From Deltaproteobacteria bacterium (lineage in GTDB: Bacteria > Myxococcota_A > UBA9042 > DTJE01): a stretch of DNA of 64,000 nt. The notes below the pieces were generated by a model. It ran no database searches. It saw nothing but the letters and a program-made list of their open reading frames with translations, and had not been told where the DNA came from. The DNA lies in assembly GCA_029547805.1 (NCBI GenBank), contig JAKPOP010000003.1, positions 124,001 through 188,000 of the forward strand, given 5' to 3'. Every line of letters starts with the position of its first letter. The stretch's first letter is position 1. This document shows positions 52,138 through 60,148 of this stretch, one piece after another. A program made the translations under genes and the position numbers.

Positions 52138-53868
52138 ATGGACCGCGCGCCACCACCTCCCCGGCCTCCCCCGTCCTCCCGGCGACGGCGGGTCCTGGCC
52201 TTCCTGGCCGTCGCGTCGGCGTCGGTGCTTCCCTGGGCGCCGGGGCTGGACTTCCCCTTCTCCCTCGACGATCAGGTCGGGGTCGTCCAGAACCCGGTGG
52301 TGGACGGATCGGTGTCCCTGATCCGGATCCTCCGGACCAACTCCTGGGGAAGCCCCCCGGAGTTTCGCCACACCCCGAACTACCGTCCTCTCTCGGTGGC
52401 CACCCTGGCGGTCACCCGGGCCCTCTGGGACCTCCGGCCCGCGGCCTACCGGGCCTTCAACGCCCTGGTCCTGGCGGGCCTCTCGATGCTTCTCCTGGCC
52501 CTGCTGTTCCGCCTCGGGCAGCCCCTGTGGCCTGCCCTGCTGGCGACGACCTGGTTCGCCCTCCATCCCCTCCACGTCGAGGTGGCGATGTTCGCGGTGA
52601 ACCGGGAGGAGGCCCTGGTCGGCCTGTTCCTGCTGGCGTTCCTGTGGATCACCCTCGACGGGACCTCCCTGGTCCCGGAACCCGCCCGGCGTCCGTGCGC
52701 TCCGGGTCTTCGATGGGCCGGGTGCTTCCTGCTGGCCCTGGCAGCGGCCCTCAGCAAGGAGAACGGGGTCCTGGCCCTGGGGATCGCGGCCCTCGTGCCG
52801 CTGGCCTGGCCCCGGCGGACCGTCCCGGGCCTCCTGCGATGGGTTCCCCTGCTGGCGGCCCTGGGGGCCCTGTCCCTCTATGTGCCGATGCGCCTCGGGG
52901 CCCTGGGGCACCTGGGAGCCTCCTTCATTCCTCTCCAGGACAACCCCCTGGCCGCGACCCCGATGCCCGGGCGCCTGGCCCCGGCCCTGGGAGTCCTGGC
53001 GATGGCCCTGGGCCTGACCCTCTGGCCGGACCGGCTCACCGTGGACTGGAGCGGCTCGGTGATGCCCCTGGCCCGGGACTGGGGAGACCCGCTGGCCTGG
53101 GCGGGACTGGCCATCGTGACCGCTGCGGTGGGGATCTTTCTGCTCTGCCGGAGACGCCGCCCCGTGATCGCCCTGGGCCTCCTGGTGGCGGCCCTGGGCT
53201 GGCTGCCATCGTCCCATCTTCTCTTCCCCTCTTCCATCGTGTTCGGAGAGCGGCTTCTTCTGCTCCCCCATGCGGGGCTGGCCATCGCCCTGTCGGGGGT
53301 CCTGACCCGATGGCGACCCGATTCGCTGCCTCGGGGAATCCGGGTGATCCCGGTGGCTCTGGCGGCAGGCGCCCTCTTCCTCCTGGGACTCCGGACCGCG
53401 GCCCGGGCCTCGGACCATGCCTCCCCGGAACGCCTCTACGCCGCCTCCCTGGCAGCCCGGCCCGGAAGCCCACGGCTCTGGGTCAACCTCGGGGTCGAGC
53501 GGTTCCGGGCGAACCGGAATCCCGAGGCCGAGGCAGCCTTCCGGCGGGCACTGGACCTGGACCCGGAGGATGCCGAGGCCCACCTGGGCCTGGGACGCGC
53601 TCTGGCCAGACGGGGGCGGGGTCGAGAGGCCGAGGCGGAGTTCCGGGAGGCCCTTCGGCTCCGACCGCGCTTCCCGGTGGCCTGGGCCAACCTGTGCCTG
53701 GTCCTGGCCTCCCAGGGCCGCGACGAGGAGGCCCTTCCGGCCTGCGACCTGGCCTGTCGCGAAGGAGTCGACGTGGAGGAGGCACTCTCCCACCTTGAGA
53801 CCGCCGGCCAGTGCCGGATGGGGGTTCCCCCGACGGATCCCGGAGGGGTCAGGGATTCACGACCGTGA
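52138..53868 (+). CDS. TMTC-like multi-TM glycosyltransferase with C-terminal TPRs
   Basis: The 576-residue protein has about eleven hydrophobic helices in residues 18-425. Early motifs are LDFPFSLDDQ (the acidic pair expected in GT-C enzymes), NYRPLSVATLA and FALHPLHVEVAMFAVNREE, matching the DUF1736/TMTC family of dolichol-phosphate-sugar-dependent mannosyltransferase-like proteins. The C-terminus (about residues 435-550) holds at least three TPRs (PRLWVNLGVERFRANRN, AEAHLGLGRALARRGR, PVAWANLCLVLASQGR). It probably transfers a lipid-linked sugar to exported proteins or glycans in the periplasm (inference). A weak AGGA lies before the ATG. The 3' end overlaps the converging CrtC-like gene by 20 nt. 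Confidence 0.82.
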   Translation: MDRAPPPPRPPPSSRRRRVLAFLAVASASVLPWAPGLDFPFSLDDQVGVVQNPVVDGSVSLIRILRTNSWGSPPEFRHTPNYRPLSVATLAVTRALWDLRPAAYRAFNALVLAGLSMLLLALLFRLGQPLWPALLATTWFALHPLHVEVAMFAVNREEALVGLFLLAFLWITLDGTSLVPEPARRPCAPGLRWAGCFLLALAAALSKENGVLALGIAALVPLAWPRRTVPGLLRWVPLLAALGALSLYVPMRLGALGHLGASFIPLQDNPLAATPMPGRLAPALGVLAMALGLTLWPDRLTVDWSGSVMPLARDWGDPLAWAGLAIVTAAVGIFLLCRRRRPVIALGLLVAALGWLPSSHLLFPSSIVFGERLLLLPHAGLAIALSGVLTRWRPDSLPRGIRVIPVALAAGALFLLGLRTAARASDHASPERLYAASLAARPGSPRLWVNLGVERFRANRNPEAEAAFRRALDLDPEDAEAHLGLGRALARRGRGREAEAEFREALRLRPRFPVAWANLCLVLASQGRDEEALPACDLACREGVDVEEALSHLETAGQCRMGVPPTDPGGVRDSRP

Positions 53869-54967
53869 AATAGTAGGACCCCTTGCCCCGGACCTCCTTC
53901 TTCTGCCCGTCCGGAGCCAGGGTCTCCAGGGCAAAGGTTCCATCGAAGTAGTACTGGACAGGCTTCGCGAACTTCCCGACGACGAAGCGGACCATCGTGC
54001 TCGAGTCCTCCAGGAAGTCCTCTCGGCCCGTCATGCGGGTGGCCTTGATGGCTCCCCGCAATCGCAGGTCGCCGCCGGCGGCACGGAATTCCAGCAGCCG
54101 AGGCGCCTGGTATCCCTCCCGGTCCGGGTCCTGGTAGAAGTCGGAGGCCCGGACCTCGGGGGCCAGGCTCTGGAAGGCCACCTTCCCGTCCCGGAACAGC
54201 ACCAGGAATCGCACCGGGGCCCCGTCGTACTCCGGCGGAGTCTCCACGTCGTGGAACAGGAAGACCTCTCGCTCCCCGATCTCCCGGAATCGGGCCATCC
54301 GCCGGGCCTGCTCGTGGGTCCCGACGGACAGGACCTGGTGCTCCACCTGGGCGAGCCCCCGAACCTCGTGGCGGGACCCGTCCTCCTTCAGCACCACGGT
54401 CCCCTCCACCCGGGCCGCCGGCGCCGGGAGGTGGAACATCCAGTAGCGTCGGGCAGATCGCCCATACTGGGCCCGACCGCTGCCGGGCTTCCAGGGCGGA
54501 AAGAGATTGGCCAGTCGGAAATCCGCCTGGAAGGACTCGTTCTCCAGGTGCAGCACGAGGGCATCCATCGGCCCCGACAGGCGATTGGCCCCGACGGAGA
54601 CCTCGAACCGATCCGTCGCGAAGGACCATCCCTTCCGGTCCGTTTCGTACCGGTCCCGGACCCGGTCCTTCCCGGGCTGCTTGAACTCGGCGGTCACCGC
54701 CGCTCGTCCCTCCTCGACCCCCATGTTGGTGACCAGGAACTGGACGTAGGCGTTGTACCCGCCCTCCAGACGGAACACCACGGACCACCACTCGGAATAG
54801 AAGCGGTTGCCACGGTTCTCCGGCGCGTCGGCATGGGGCAGCAGGTCCTCCAGCGCGACCTCCTCCGGGTCCCCCGTGAAGGGTTTGAGCGGATCCCCGA
54901 CCGCCGCCCGAGACAGGAACCCCACGGCCACCATCGTCCCGATGGCCCATCCCCGAATGCCCCTCAT
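53849..54967 (-). CDS. Exported CrtC/AttH (lipocalin-like)-type protein
   Basis: The 372-residue product has a probable signal peptide (residues 1-23, ending SRAAVG). Two similar beta-rich halves follow. RFYSEWWSVVFRLEGGYNAYVQFLVTN and YWMFHLPAPAARVEGTVVLKEDGSRHEVRGLAQVEHQ are in the style of the hydroxyneurosporene-synthase/AttH/Svf1 lipocalin-like family, whose members bind or hydrate lipophilic molecules. The usual catalytic residues cannot be verified by eye, so a lipid-binding role is as likely as an enzymatic one. AAGGAG five bases before the ATG at 54967 sets the start. A perfect hairpin sits just upstream of that ribosome site. The gene runs convergently into the TMTC-like gene with a 20-nt overlap. 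Confidence 0.65.
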   Translation of the reverse strand: MRGIRGWAIGTMVAVGFLSRAAVGDPLKPFTGDPEEVALEDLLPHADAPENRGNRFYSEWWSVVFRLEGGYNAYVQFLVTNMGVEEGRAAVTAEFKQPGKDRVRDRYETDRKGWSFATDRFEVSVGANRLSGPMDALVLHLENESFQADFRLANLFPPWKPGSGRAQYGRSARRYWMFHLPAPAARVEGTVVLKEDGSRHEVRGLAQVEHQVLSVGTHEQARRMARFREIGEREVFLFHDVETPPEYDGAPVRFLVLFRDGKVAFQSLAPEVRASDFYQDPDREGYQAPRLLEFRAAGGDLRLRGAIKATRMTGREDFLEDSSTMVRFVVGKFAKPVQYYFDGTFALETLAPDGQKKEVRGKGSYYFTVVNP

Positions 54968-54981
54968 GGCTTCTCCTTCCG

Positions 54982-54996
54982 GGGGGCGCTGCCCCC
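54982..54996 (-). promoter_or_regulatory. 5'-UTR hairpin of the CrtC/AttH-like gene
   Basis: Perfect 6-bp arms GGGGGC/GCCCCC with a 3-nt loop lie four bases upstream of the AAGGAG ribosome site on the minus strand. This very stable GC hairpin could limit ribosome loading. Confidence 0.35.
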
Positions 54997-55051
54997 GAGT
55001 GTCATGGCCCAGGATTGTGCCGCGAGGTCCCCTCGAACTGCAAACCGGGCC

Positions 55052-55080
55052 TTGAACCAGGCGGGCAGGCGGCGCAAGAT
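55052..55080 (+). promoter_or_regulatory. Possible promoter of hutU
   Basis: -35 TTGAAC (55052-55057) and -10 CAAGAT (55075-55080) with a 17-bp spacer. The -10 is weak (three of six), so confidence is modest. The leader would be about 22 nt with GGGAGGA. Confidence 0.35.
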
Positions 55081-55109
55081 CCGGCTCGCCCTGCGTCGGG
55101 AGGACAGCG

Positions 55110-56747
55110 ATGCCACCGGTCGAACCCTTGACGGGGACCGCCCTGCACTGCCGAGGGTGGCAGCAGGAGGCCGCCCTGCGGATGCTCCACAACAACCTGC
55201 ACCCGGACGTGGCCGAGCGTCCCGAGGACCTGGTCGTCTATGGGGGCATCGGAAAGGCCGCCCGGAACTGGGACTGCTTTCATCGCATCGACGCCGCCCT
55301 GCGGGAACTGCGGGACGACGAGACCCTGCTGGTCCAGTCGGGAAAGCCGGTAGGGGTGGTCCCGACCCATCCCGAGGCCCCCCGGGTCCTGCTGGCCAAC
55401 AGCAACCTGGTCCCGGCCTGGGCCACCTGGGAGGTCTTCCGGGAACTGGACCGGAAGGGCCTCATCATGTACGGCCAGATGACCGCCGGGTCCTGGATCT
55501 ACATCGGGACCCAGGGCATCCTCCAGGGAACCTACGAGACCTTCGCCTCGGCGGCCCGGACCCATTTCTCCGGAGACCTCGAGGGGCGCCTGGTCCTGTC
55601 GGCGGGCCTGGGGGGCATGGGGGGGGCCCAGCCCCTGGCGGTGACGATGAATGGCGGGGTCTTCGTGGGAGTCGAGGTGGACCCCCGGCGAATCGAACGC
55701 CGGATCGCGACCCGCTACCTGGACCGCTGGACCGACTCCCTGGACGAGGCCTGGCAATGGGCCCGGACCGCGACCCGAGACCGGATTCCCCTCTCCATCG
55801 GGCTCCTGGGCAACGCGGCGCAGGTCTTCCCGGAGGTGCTCCGTCGGGGCGACCTGCCGGACCTGGTGACGGACCAGACCTCGGCCCATGACCTGCTCAA
55901 CGGCTACGTGCCGGATCACGTTTCGCTGGAGGAGGCGATCCGCCTGCGGCGGGACGACCCGGAGGCCTATCTGGCCGCGGCCCGGGACGCGGTGGCGCGC
56001 CACGTGACCGCGATGGTCGGCTTTCATCGGGCCAGCGTCCCGGTCTTCGACTATGGCAACAACATCCGCACCCAGGCCTTCCAGGCCGGGGTCCGGGACG
56101 CCTACGCCTTCCCGGGATTCGTCCCGGCATACATCCGGCCCCTGTTCTGCGAGGGCAAGGGGCCCTTCCGCTGGGTGGCCCTCTCGGGGGACCCGGCGGA
56201 CATCGCGGCGACCGACGAGGCGATCCTGGACCTCTTCCCCCAGGACGACGGCCTGTCCCGATGGATCCGCCTCGCCCGGGAGAAGGTCGCCTTCCAGGGC
56301 CTTCCGGCCCGGATCTGCTGGCTGGGGTACGGGCAACGAGACCTCGCCGGACTGCGGTTCAACGATCTGGTCCGGGCGGGCAGGGTCCAGGCCCCCATCG
56401 TCATCGGCCGGGACCACCTGGATGCCGGGTCCGTGGCGTCCCCCTACCGGGAGACCGAGGCGATGCGGGACGGTTCCGATGCCATCGCCGACTGGCCCAT
56501 CCTGAATGCCCTGCTCAACACCGCCAACGGGGCCACCTGGGTCTCGCTCCACCACGGTGGCGGAGTCGGGATGGGCTACTCGATCCATGCCGGGGTGGTG
56601 ATCGTGGCCGATGGCACCCCGGGACAGGCGGCGCGGATCCGGCGGGTCCTTTCGGGAGACCCCCTGATGGGCATCCTTCGCCACCTCGACGCCGGCTACC
56701 CCGAGGCCCAGGAGGCGGCCCGGCGACATGGCATCCGGATCCCGTGA
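55110..56747 (+). CDS. hutU: Urocanate hydratase
   Basis: The 545-residue enzyme converts urocanate to imidazolonepropionate in histidine degradation, using tightly bound NAD. Signatures are [70 protein letters not shown] and the PROSITE-type active-site block [10 protein letters not shown], with the catalytic Cys at about residue 403. The end [13 protein letters not shown] is also typical. GGGAGGA precedes the ATG. It is complete and cytoplasmic, but the other hut genes (hutH, hutI, hutG) are absent nearby, so the pathway must be dispersed. An NAD-dependent enzyme of a different pathway is excluded by the motif set. Confidence 0.96.
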   Translation: MPPVEPLTGTALHCRGWQQEAALRMLHNNLHPDVAERPEDLVVYGGIGKAARNWDCFHRIDAALRELRDDETLLVQSGKPVGVVPTHPEAPRVLLANSNLVPAWATWEVFRELDRKGLIMYGQMTAGSWIYIGTQGILQGTYETFASAARTHFSGDLEGRLVLSAGLGGMGGAQPLAVTMNGGVFVGVEVDPRRIERRIATRYLDRWTDSLDEAWQWARTATRDRIPLSIGLLGNAAQVFPEVLRRGDLPDLVTDQTSAHDLLNGYVPDHVSLEEAIRLRRDDPEAYLAAARDAVARHVTAMVGFHRASVPVFDYGNNIRTQAFQAGVRDAYAFPGFVPAYIRPLFCEGKGPFRWVALSGDPADIAATDEAILDLFPQDDGLSRWIRLAREKVAFQGLPARICWLGYGQRDLAGLRFNDLVRAGRVQAPIVIGRDHLDAGSVASPYRETEAMRDGSDAIADWPILNALLNTANGATWVSLHHGGGVGMGYSIHAGVVIVADGTPGQAARIRRVLSGDPLMGILRHLDAGYPEAQEAARRHGIRIP

Positions 56748-56930
56748 CCGCCGTTCCGGGAGACGCCCGTCCGGTCCGCCGCAGGGGCGGGCCGCTGGGG
56801 CATGGCGGCCGGATGGCCGCGAACGAAGCGCGGAGAATGGCGTGCGGCGCGACCCGTGCGCCATGCAAACGAGGGACGGAGCCGTTTCCCTGTCGAGGCG
56901 ACTCCGGAGAGCCGAACGGTCTCTTCCCGG

Positions 56931-57776
56931 TCACTGGAGCGACTGGAGTCCTTCGCAGACCCGGGCCGAGGTGGCCACCAGTCCGGCGTATCCGACGACC
57001 CGGCTCTCGTCGCCGTCGCAGTCCACGCTGGTCCGGTAGGACACCAGCACCCCCGATCGTGCCCCGAGGGCCCGTGCCGCCACCAGCATCGCCACCGCCC
57101 CCGCCAGTCCGCACATCGACACGTGGTGCTCCACCGCAGCCCCGTAGAGACCCTTGGGGTCCAGCAACTGCAGTCGATTCAGCACCATGCGGTCCTTTCG
57201 CCTCGCCACCTGGACGGGTTCCCGGTGGGACAGGTCGCTGCTGGCCACGATGACCGCCCGTCCTCCCGATGCCCTGACCTGTTCCGCCAGGGCCGCTCCC
57301 AGCTCCTCTGCCAGGCTGTAAGACATGGTGCGCATGCAGATGGCCACCAGCCGCGCCGCCGGATTCCGGGCCAGCAGGTATGGCAGGTGGACCTCGACGC
57401 CATGCTCCTCCCGGTGGGCGTCGTCGTCGAACCGGGCCTCCGGGAACCGATCGACCAGGGCCTCCGAGAGGTCCGCGTCCAGTTCCACGGCACCGGCAGG
57501 AGTCAGGAAGGGGCCGTCCCGGGCGACCGAGATGCGCCCCCCGATGCCAGTGTGGTTGGGCGACAGGATGATCACCCGGTCGGGAACCTCGACGGCCCCC
57601 CAGGTGGCGCCGGCCGTCATCCCCGAATAGGCCAGCGTCGCGTGGGGGACCAGGAGGCCCAGTGCGGTTCCCGGGACCCGGACCGGCGGCGACCGGGTCA
57701 GGCGGTCCACCTCCCGTCGCAGTTCCAGGGGGTCCCGCGGATAGAATCGCCCCGCCAGACACGCCTCCCGGGCCAT
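56931..57776 (-). CDS. MEMO1-family protein (AmmeMemoRadiSam system protein B type)
   Basis: The 281-residue protein begins REACLAGRFYP, the usual MEMO N-terminus, followed by LLVPHATLAYSGMTAG (normally PHAGYxYSG; here Gly is Thr), VIILSPNHTG, the EEHGVEVHLPYL block with His residues for metal or substrate, VIVASSDLSHR and C-terminal SYRTSVDCDGDESRVVGYAG. The fold is related to class III extradiol dioxygenases. In many prokaryotes it is encoded with an AMMECR1 protein and a radical-SAM enzyme; neither is adjacent here. The molecular function is still unclear in the family. It lies downstream of the two tRNA-Ser genes and converges with hutU across 183 bp in which I see only a loose ATGGCG/CGCCAT inverted repeat (56837-56864). 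Confidence 0.85.
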   Translation of the reverse strand: MAREACLAGRFYPRDPLELRREVDRLTRSPPVRVPGTALGLLVPHATLAYSGMTAGATWGAVEVPDRVIILSPNHTGIGGRISVARDGPFLTPAGAVELDADLSEALVDRFPEARFDDDAHREEHGVEVHLPYLLARNPAARLVAICMRTMSYSLAEELGAALAEQVRASGGRAVIVASSDLSHREPVQVARRKDRMVLNRLQLLDPKGLYGAAVEHHVSMCGLAGAVAMLVAARALGARSGVLVSYRTSVDCDGDESRVVGYAGLVATSARVCEGLQSLQ

Positions 57777-57876
57777 CGGATCGTCCCCTTCTTCCTGCGG
57801 GGGCGGGAGGGACTCCCGCCGGGGACAAGCCTACTCCCCGACCTCCGGAATTTCCAACCAGACCAGGATGACGCGG

Positions 57877-57962
57877 CGGAGAGAGAGGGATTCGAACCCC
57901 CGGTGAGCGATGCCCACACCTGATTTCGAGTCAGGCGCCTTCGACCTCTCGGCCATCTCTCC
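57877..57962 (-). tRNA. tRNA-Ser (anticodon CGA)
   Basis: Long-variable-arm tRNA: acceptor GGAGAGA/TCTCTCC with discriminator G, anticodon stem CCTGA/TCAGG with loop CTCGAAA, variable arm TGGGCATCGCTCA, and T-arm GGGGG-TTCGAAT-CCCTC. It reads UCG. No CCA is encoded (bases after the discriminator are CCG). It lies 25 nt downstream of tRNA-Ser(GGA) on the same strand. Confidence 0.96.
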
Positions 57963-57987
57963 GTGTCAATGCGAACAGGACGGAACC

Positions 57988-58080
57988 TGGCGGAGAGAGG
58001 GGGATTCGAACCCCCGGTGACGGTTTTGCCGCCACACGCGATTTCCAGTCGCGCACCTTCGACCGCTCGGTCATCTCTCC
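57988..58080 (-). tRNA. tRNA-Ser (anticodon GGA) with encoded CCA
   Basis: Acceptor GGAGAGA/TCTCTCC with discriminator G, anticodon stem CGCGA/TCGCG and loop CTGGAAA, long variable arm GGCGGCAAAACCGTC, T-arm GGGGG-TTCGAAT-CCCCC. The next three bases are CCA, unlike the other three tRNAs here. Its first ten bases overlap the end of tadA, whose stop TGA lies at the acceptor/D-arm junction. Confidence 0.96.
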
Positions 58081-58565
58081 GGTTCCGGGGTCCCCCTTTC
58101 CGCGGTCTTCCGCGCGAGGGACCTCCGCTTCTCAAAGAACGATCGCAACAGGGAGGCGGCCTCTTCCGCGGCCACCCCTCCCTGGACCCGGCACCGATGA
58201 TTCAGGCGATCATCGGTGAGGATCGTGAACAGGCTCGAGGCCGCTCCCGCCTTCGGGTCCTCGCAGCCATAGACCACCCGCCCCACCTTGGCGAGGACCA
58301 GGGCCCCGGCGCACATGGGACAGGGCTCCATCGTGACCCACAGCGTCGCCCCCCGGACCGCACCGGCCCCGTGGCGCACCATCGCCATCCGGAGGGCGAG
58401 CACCTCGGCATGGGCGGTGGGATCCCCGAGTCCGCGGGTGCGGTTGTGGGCCCTGGCGAGCAGCCTCTCCCCCTGGAAGAGGACCGCTCCCACCGGGACC
58501 TCGTCCTCCTGCAGCGCCTGCCGGGCCTCCTCCAATGCCAGTTCCATGGCACGCCGATCTTCCAC
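58071..58565 (-). CDS. tadA: tRNA(adenine34) deaminase / nucleoside deaminase family
   Basis: The 164-residue deaminase shows EDEVPVGAVLF, the catalytic HAEVLALR and the zinc-binding EPCPMCAGALVLAKVGRVVYG block, with DPKAGAASSL downstream as in TadA, which makes inosine at the wobble base of tRNA-Arg(ACG). The basic C-terminus also fits. The frame starts with GTG at 58565; an internal ATG at 58547 is the alternative, with neither having a strong ribosome site. The last three codons and the stop fall inside the 5' end of tRNA-Ser(GGA), so the messenger and tRNA overlap in sense by 10 nt. tadA and the two tRNA-Ser genes probably form one transcript from 58626. Confidence 0.92.
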   Translation of the reverse strand: MEDRRAMELALEEARQALQEDEVPVGAVLFQGERLLARAHNRTRGLGDPTAHAEVLALRMAMVRHGAGAVRGATLWVTMEPCPMCAGALVLAKVGRVVYGCEDPKAGAASSLFTILTDDRLNHRCRVQGGVAAEEAASLLRSFFEKRRSLARKTAERGTPEPER

Positions 58566-58596
58566 GATCCGCTCGTTTCCAAGGAGCCGGGGGCGG

Positions 58597-58626
58597 ATGA
58601 TACCGGAGGCTCCCGCAGTTCGTCAA
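58597..58626 (-). promoter_or_regulatory. Promoter of tadA and the tRNA-Ser genes
   Basis: On the minus strand: -35 TTGACG (58626-58621), 18-bp spacer, -10 TATCAT (58602-58597), ten of twelve consensus bases. It lies back to back with the promoter of the divergent PATAN gene. Confidence 0.65.
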
Positions 58627-58661
58627 ATCCGATTTGTCCGCCGTCGCTGGCACCCGCTGGA

Positions 58662-58691
58662 TTGCCATGGGACACTTTCCCCGCCTATCAT
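58662..58691 (+). promoter_or_regulatory. Promoter of the PATAN/J-like gene
   Basis: -35 TTGCCA (58662-58667), 18-bp spacer, -10 TATCAT (58686-58691), ten of twelve consensus bases, 30 bp upstream of the ATG at 58721. Confidence 0.6.
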
Positions 58692-58720
58692 TCGATCGTC
58701 CGGACCGACCTGGGGAAGCG

Positions 58721-59986
58721 ATGGCCGAGATTCCCGAGAGCGGGAGGATCGTGAATCACGGGGACGTCCGGGACTTCCGGACCGGCGTGATCCACGCCAC
58801 GGAGACGCCCGATGTGCTCCGAGAGACCTCGGGAATGACGCTCCTGGCGACCCTGGGCGTCCAGAAGTCCTCGGGGCGCTTGTTCTATCGGGACACCGGG
58901 GGGTCGATCGAGATCCACGTCCAGGGAGGAATGGCGATCCGGGTCGAGGTCCCGGACGTGCCCTTCGAGTCCCTGATCGCCCGCTGGCTCACCGAACAGG
59001 GCATCGCCTCCCAGGAGGTCCAGGAGAAGTCCCGGACCAGGCACCCGGGTGCCCCCCTGCTCCAGGCCCTCTACCAGGATGGCATCTGCGGGGCAGAGGA
59101 CCTCGTCGGGGCCCTGCGATCGATCCGGGAGGACCTGCTGGGGCGCTTCGCCGCTCCGGGATCCGCCACCTATTCCTGGGCCGCCGGGACGCCACCCCGG
59201 CGCCCGGACCCTGTGGGCGTGGACCTGGTCCTCTTCGCCGCGAACTCCCTGCGGACCATGACCCGCACTGCCTACTCCCAGGACCTGGACGGGATCCTGA
59301 GCCCCTTCCTGGGCCGATACGTCTTCCCCTCCCCTCGGATGACTCCTGCCCTGGTCCGGGCCATTCTCCAGGAGAAGGAGCGCCTGGTCATCGAACAGGT
59401 CGTGGACGGCACCTCGACCCTCAAGGAGGCCATCTCGCAGAGCCTGCTGACCCGAATCCAGACGTCCCGTCTCTTCCTGCTCTGCACCTTCCTGGGGCTG
59501 CTGGAGTTCCGGGAACAGGGGCTTCCCAAGGGGGGCATCGAGCAACTGGAGAAGGAACTCAAGACCGAACTGGAACGTATGAAGAGCGTGGACTTCTTCC
59601 AGCGCCTGGGGCTTCACTGGACCACCCACCCCCGGCACTACGACGATGCCTGGCGCAAGATGGCGTCCCGCTACGGTCCCGAATCGCCCGTGCGCGGCTA
59701 CTCGCCCAGGTGCGCCGAACTGGCTGCGCAGCTCTACGACCTGTGCCAGGAGGCCTACCGGACCCTCTCGGACCCTGCGGCCCGTCGCGTCTACCGGGTC
59801 GATCGCCTGGGTCCCGAGGTCCTGCGCTTCGGTTGCGATTTCCTTTACAAGCAGGCCCACATCTCGGCCTTCCGGGAGGACTGGGACCTGGCCCTGGAGA
59901 CCATCGAGTCTGCCCTGGACGTCGTCGAGCGCCCGGATTTTGTGGAGTTGCGGCGGCAGATCCTCCAGCGCAGGGTGACTTCCTGA
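58721..59986 (+). CDS. PATAN (DUF4388) protein with degenerate J-like domain
   Basis: The 421-residue cytoplasmic protein begins with a PATAN/DUF4388 domain (about residues 38-145: LLATLGVQKSSGRLFYRDTG then EIHVQGGMAIRVE), a module common in myxobacterial signalling and motility proteins that mediates protein contacts. A helical middle follows. Around residues 291-353, FFQRLGLHWTTHPRHYDDAW...MASRYGPES...CQEAYRTLSDPAARRVYR follows the J-domain pattern, but the HPD tripeptide is GPE, so it should not stimulate Hsp70 normally. A TPR-like pair ends the protein (SAFREDWDLALETIESALDV). The ATG at 58721 follows a weak GGGGAAG; the upstream in-frame start at 58634 lies inside the promoter region and is rejected. 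Partners are unknown. Confidence 0.78.
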   Translation: MAEIPESGRIVNHGDVRDFRTGVIHATETPDVLRETSGMTLLATLGVQKSSGRLFYRDTGGSIEIHVQGGMAIRVEVPDVPFESLIARWLTEQGIASQEVQEKSRTRHPGAPLLQALYQDGICGAEDLVGALRSIREDLLGRFAAPGSATYSWAAGTPPRRPDPVGVDLVLFAANSLRTMTRTAYSQDLDGILSPFLGRYVFPSPRMTPALVRAILQEKERLVIEQVVDGTSTLKEAISQSLLTRIQTSRLFLLCTFLGLLEFREQGLPKGGIEQLEKELKTELERMKSVDFFQRLGLHWTTHPRHYDDAWRKMASRYGPESPVRGYSPRCAELAAQLYDLCQEAYRTLSDPAARRVYRVDRLGPEVLRFGCDFLYKQAHISAFREDWDLALETIESALDVVERPDFVELRRQILQRRVTS

Positions 59987-60023
59987 CGTCGGAAACGGGC
60001 TCCGCTCCTGCCCCCACGTCACG

Positions 60024-60085
60024 CAGGAGGTGTCCCGCCCGCCTCCTGGCACCCCGATCGCGGCCATCCGGTTTCTGCGATCGGG
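60024..60085. terminator. Two consecutive hairpins between convergent genes
   Basis: Stem 1: CAGGAGG (60024-60030)/CCTCCTG (60042-60048). Stem 2: nine-base CCCGATCGC (60053-60061)/GCGATCGGG (60077-60085) with a 15-nt loop. They sit between the stops of the PATAN gene (+) and the cysteine-rich lipoprotein (-), where a bidirectional terminator is expected. No T-runs are present, so they may act as transcript-end stabilisers. Confidence 0.5.
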
Positions 60086-60148
60086 CGGCCCGTCCATCCC
60101 GGGAGCGGCGACATCGCCAATGCAGCATCCTCGGGGCCGGATCGTCTG

